Shown here: positions 9,956 to 11,625 of the stretch, piece by piece
Layout: every line of letters begins with the position of its first letter
Position numbering within the stretch: position 1 is the stretch's first letter
NCBI RefSeq assembly: GCF_030271215.1
Contig: NZ_JASNGB010000077.1
Location: 1,503-13,127 of the forward strand
DNA from: Deinococcus rhizophilus
GTDB lineage: Bacteria; Deinococcota; Deinococci; Deinococcales; Deinococcaceae
Reading direction: 5' to 3'
Length of the DNA stretch: 11,625 nt
Program-made: the position numbers and the translations under genes
Notes under the pieces: generated by a model
Told to the model about the DNA's origin: nothing
Databases searched by the model: none
Seen by the model: the letters and a program-made list of their open reading frames with translations, nothing else

Positions 9956-10001
9956 GGAAGGCAGGCTAGCGCAGTGGGGGCCGGAGGAATGGAAGGCAGG
10001 C
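9954..10001. repeat. 13-bp direct repeat at the hemB start
   Basis: ATGGAAGGCAGGC (plus strand) occurs at 9954-9966 and again at 9989-10001, perfectly conserved and 35 bases apart. Read on the minus strand, the first copy covers part of the hemB -10 box and two bases of its start codon. The second lies in the short gap after the upstream gene. It could be a paired operator or a local duplication of the hemB start region. Confidence 0.55.
9963..9968 (-). promoter_or_regulatory. Leaderless -10 box of hemB
   Basis: TAGCCT on the minus strand ends seven bases before the hemB ATG, placing the expected transcript start at or beside the start codon. It overlaps the first copy of a 13-bp direct repeat. 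Confidence 0.5.
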
Positions 10002-10009
10002 GCCGCCAG

Positions 10010-10252
10010 TCAGACGACGAAGGCCGGCAGCCCCGCGCCAGGCACGCCCCCAGCAGGTTCTGCCGGGTCCGGGCGACGACTTCCGGGGCGAGGCGGGGTG
10101 ACTGCAATCACCACGCGGGAGCGGCCCGCCGCGTCCTGGCCGCGCTCGGCGCTCAGGTGAGCCCCGCCCGGCACTCCCAGCAGGGCCGCGAGGGTCGCCT
10201 TGTCGGGCGGCTGCGGCAGGATCACGTCCTCGCGGACCTCTCCCCCACCCAC
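10010..10252 (-). CDS. Hypothetical protein, 80 residues
   Basis: An 80-residue frame starting at GTG (10250-10252), two bases after the stop of the DJ-1-like gene. I recognise no family. The first half, EVREDVILPQPPDKATLAALLGV, looks like strand-loop-helix, and RSRVVIAVTPPRP near the middle is a probable strand. The end is Pro/Gly-rich and finishes GLPAFVV. G/C third-position use is coding-like throughout, and the tight spacing supports translation with its upstream neighbour. No ribosome-binding site is clear, so it probably depends on coupling. Confidence 0.6.
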   Translation of the reverse strand: MGGGEVREDVILPQPPDKATLAALLGVPGGAHLSAERGQDAAGRSRVVIAVTPPRPGSRRPDPAEPAGGVPGAGLPAFVV

Positions 10253-10254
10253 CG

Positions 10255-10824
10255 TCAGGTGTGGCCGAGGCGGTCGGCGGCCTCCCGCGCGGCGGCCTCG
10301 CCCCAGACGTGGGCGGCCACGGCGAGGGCGGCATGCAGGGCAGGCAGGCCGGAGGGGGTCGTCGTGAGGAGACCGTCGGTGACCACCTCGCCGGGGCGCA
10401 CGTCGGCGGGGCTGTAGCCCCAGAGCGTGTCCGCGAGGTCGGCGGGGCCGCCCACCACCCGGCCCGCCAGGGTGCCCGCCGCACCGGGAAGCAGCAGGCC
10501 GCTGCCGCTCGCTCCGGTGGGCAGCGCCGCGTGCCCGGCCAGAAACTCGCGCAGCAGGGGGTCACGGGCCGCCTTCGCCGCGCCGGGACCGCCGGGAATC
10601 AGCAGGGCGGCAGGTTCGGGCAGCGCGGCGTACAGGACGTGCGGAGTACTCACCAGCCCCCCGGCGGTCACGATGCTCGCCCGCGAGCGGCTCACCGTGC
10701 GGACCCGGCCCTCGCCCCCGCACAGGCGGCAGACGGCCACCATGATGCCCAGCTCCAGCTCGCTGACCCCGGCATAGACCGGCAGGGCGACGACGGGGCC
10801 TTCTACGGCAGGCGGCTCGGTCAT
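10255..10824 (-). CDS. DJ-1/PfpI-like (class I glutamine amidotransferase-like) protein lacking the usual Cys
   Basis: 189 residues with the DJ-1/PfpI flavodoxin-like layout: first strand VVALPVYAG, then SELELG (21-26) with the conserved Glu, LLIPGGPGAAKA (74-85) as the central loop, the elbow region GASGSGLLLPGAAGTLAGR (104-122), and DGLLTTTPSGLPALHAALAVAA near the C-terminus. At the elbow most relatives have Cys in an AVCTGALLL-type context; here Ser106 appears to occupy that place, so the normal nucleophile is missing. It may be a ligand-binding or degenerate member rather than an active protease, deglycase or hydratase. The only cysteines, Cys32 and Cys35 (VCRLC), are elsewhere. Its ATG overlaps the upstream stop as ATGA (10821-10824). 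Confidence 0.75.
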   Translation of the reverse strand: MTEPPAVEGPVVALPVYAGVSELELGIMVAVCRLCGGEGRVRTVSRSRASIVTAGGLVSTPHVLYAALPEPAALLIPGGPGAAKAARDPLLREFLAGHAALPTGASGSGLLLPGAAGTLAGRVVGGPADLADTLWGYSPADVRPGEVVTDGLLTTTPSGLPALHAALAVAAHVWGEAAAREAADRLGHT

Positions 10825-11033
10825 GGGCGCAGCCGCTCTATCCGGTAGCCCCGGCGGGCATGGGGGGGGCCGACCTCGCCCGCCTCCAACAGCAGGTCGG
10901 CGGCCTCGGCGGACAGGCGCTCGACCCGCACGAGGTAGCCGCGCAGGGTCCCGGGCGAGTCGAAGCGGCGGGGGTGGGGGTCGCCCTCCACCCGCAGGTC
11001 GAGCCAGTCGGGGCCTCGGCGCTCGGCGGTCAT
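10821..11033 (-). CDS. Small hypothetical protein, 70 residues
   Basis: No family recognised. The 70-residue product is basic-acidic mixed and soluble. It has a probable strand (DWLDLRVEG), a turn rich in Pro and Arg, then strand RGYLVRVERL and helix SAEAADLLLEAGEV, ending in the basic RRGYRIERLRP. Both its start (ATG at 11031-11033) and its stop overlap the neighbouring genes in ATGA form, which is the main support for it being translated. The longer frame upstream overlaps the 123-residue gene in another frame and is rejected. Confidence 0.65.
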   Translation of the reverse strand: MTAERRGPDWLDLRVEGDPHPRRFDSPGTLRGYLVRVERLSAEAADLLLEAGEVGPPHARRGYRIERLRP

Positions 11034-11401
11034 AGCTCGCGCAGGTCCTCCCACAGTTGCCAGCCCACACCGGGGGGCGTCGCGTCCAGCAGCGGGTTCA
11101 GGGCGTGGCTGGCGGCCTCGGCGTGGGCGTGCAGGGCGTCCGCATCCGGCTTCTCGTCGTAGAGGCGCAGCACGGTGAACTGGTAGAAGGTCTGGGAGGC
11201 GGTCGGCTCGCCGTTCTCGAAAAAGGCGAAGGGCGGCTGCATGGCGTCCCACAGCACGTGCGCGTCGTCAAGCTCGTGGGTCAGGAACTGTTCGAGGTCC
11301 ACGTCCAGGCTCTCGGGGTGCCACAGGTAGCCCTGGAGAAGCCGGACGGCGGCGCGGCCCCCGGCCCCGGCCGGAGCGCTGGACTCTTCGGGAGAGGTCA
11401 T
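11030..11401 (-). CDS. Hypothetical protein, 123 residues
   Basis: No family recognised. After a Ser/Ala/Gly-rich N-terminus, the acidic core contains LLQGYLWHPESLDVDLEQFL (21-40), ELDDAHVLWDAMQPPFAFFE (43-62), then TASQTFYQFTVLRLYDE (67-83), and a His/Ala-rich helix (HAHAEAASHALNPLLD, 91-106). Several Trp and Phe residues suggest a compact globular fold. There is no signal peptide or membrane helix. The ATG (11399-11401) overlaps the TGA of the preceding gene by one base, and the stop overlaps the next start. A TATGCT box eight bases upstream may allow separate expression. Confidence 0.72.
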   Translation of the reverse strand: MTSPEESSAPAGAGGRAAVRLLQGYLWHPESLDVDLEQFLTHELDDAHVLWDAMQPPFAFFENGEPTASQTFYQFTVLRLYDEKPDADALHAHAEAASHALNPLLDATPPGVGWQLWEDLREL

Positions 11402-11625
11402 CAGGGGGCAGCATACCCGCTGGCCCCGGTCTCCGTCCCCGGGAAGGCCGTTTCCAGCAGCACCAGCGCGTCGCCCACCCGCCACGGCCCCGGCTCCCAG
11501 CCAGGGTGCAGCGTCCGCAGCACGGCCTCCGGCTGGGGGTGCCCCCGCTCCAGCGCCCGCCCCGCCTCGCGCCACACGCCGGGACGAAAGGGGGTCAGGG
11601 CGGGGTCGGCGGCGAGGGCTCCGCG
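11401..11625 (-). CDS. C-terminal part of a hypothetical protein cut by the window edge
   Basis: Reading the minus strand from the last base gives 74 residues without a stop, ending at TGA (11401-11403). Recognisable segments include FRPGVWREAGRALERG, EAVLRTLHPGWEPGPWRVG and DALVLLETAFPGT. Codons are strongly G/C-biased at position three, as in the neighbours. The start lies outside the window. The stop shares a base with the next start (TGATG), making this the most upstream visible member of the five-gene run. No family is recognised. Confidence 0.62.
   Translation of the reverse strand, partial: RGALAADPALTPFRPGVWREAGRALERGHPQPEAVLRTLHPGWEPGPWRVGDALVLLETAFPGTETGASGYAAP
11410..11415 (-). 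promoter_or_regulatory. Possible internal leaderless -10 box
   Basis: TATGCT on the minus strand ends eight bases before the ATG at 11401, inside the last codons of the partial upstream gene. It fits TANNNT and the spacing seen at hemB and the MFS gene. Confidence 0.35.

Noticed and set aside
9008..10417. Plus-strand open frame opposite hemB and the genes upstream
   Set aside because: Antisense to hemB, which has all catalytic residues. The frame is low in hydrophobic structure and has no recognisable domain.

Overview
The window is about 11.6 kb of very GC-rich chromosomal DNA, and it looks like a member of Deinococcus or a close relative (inference). The reasons are strong G/C use at third codon positions, short intergenic gaps, an sdhCDAB operon of ordinary bacterial type, and several genes whose start codon lies only 5 to 9 bases after a TANNNT -10 box. 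That spacing is typical of leaderless mRNAs, which are known to be abundant in Deinococcus. I see no phage, transposase, CRISPR array, tRNA or rRNA. Most of the window is conserved housekeeping DNA.

Left part (1-4036): a VF530-family small DNA-binding protein (minus) is divergent from a small membrane protein (plus). The membrane gene converges on a 100-residue hypothetical gene (minus), with a terminator-like hairpin between them. A major facilitator transporter (plus) follows, with a TATACT box and a tandem 10-bp repeat directly upstream. Next comes an FMN-binding general-stress-type protein of the pyridoxamine-phosphate-oxidase fold, closed by a textbook intrinsic terminator. A ~120-bp element with inverted ends fills the next gap, and its right end supplies the stop codon of a minus-strand gene. 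That gene encodes an Ala/Pro/Glu-rich, largely disordered protein.

Centre (4037-7830): a 329-bp divergent region with a hairpin-bearing leader precedes sdhC-sdhD-sdhA-sdhB, which encode all four subunits of succinate dehydrogenase (respiratory complex II, TCA cycle). SdhC and SdhD carry the heme b and the membrane anchor, SdhA the covalent FAD and SdhB the three iron-sulfur clusters. The 112-base sdhA-sdhB spacer contains nested inverted repeats just before the sdhB ribosome-binding site. A terminator follows sdhB.

Right part (7866-11625), all on the minus strand: a small lipoprotein gene; hemB (porphobilinogen synthase) translationally coupled to a protein phosphatase resembling eukaryotic CDKN3/KAP; then, upstream of hemB, a chain of five tightly packed genes. 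These are an 80-residue hypothetical, a DJ-1/PfpI-like protein that has Ser where the nucleophilic Cys is expected, two small hypotheticals, and the C-terminal part of a gene cut by the window edge. Heme synthesis and complex II assembly share heme as a link, but the sequence shows no direct regulatory connection between them.

The observations most worth following are non-coding or contextual: the structured sdhA-sdhB spacer, the intergenic inverted-end element, the hemB-phosphatase coupling, the Cys-less DJ-1 cluster and the repeats at the MFS and hemB promoters. I did not find a convincing new defence or mobile system.
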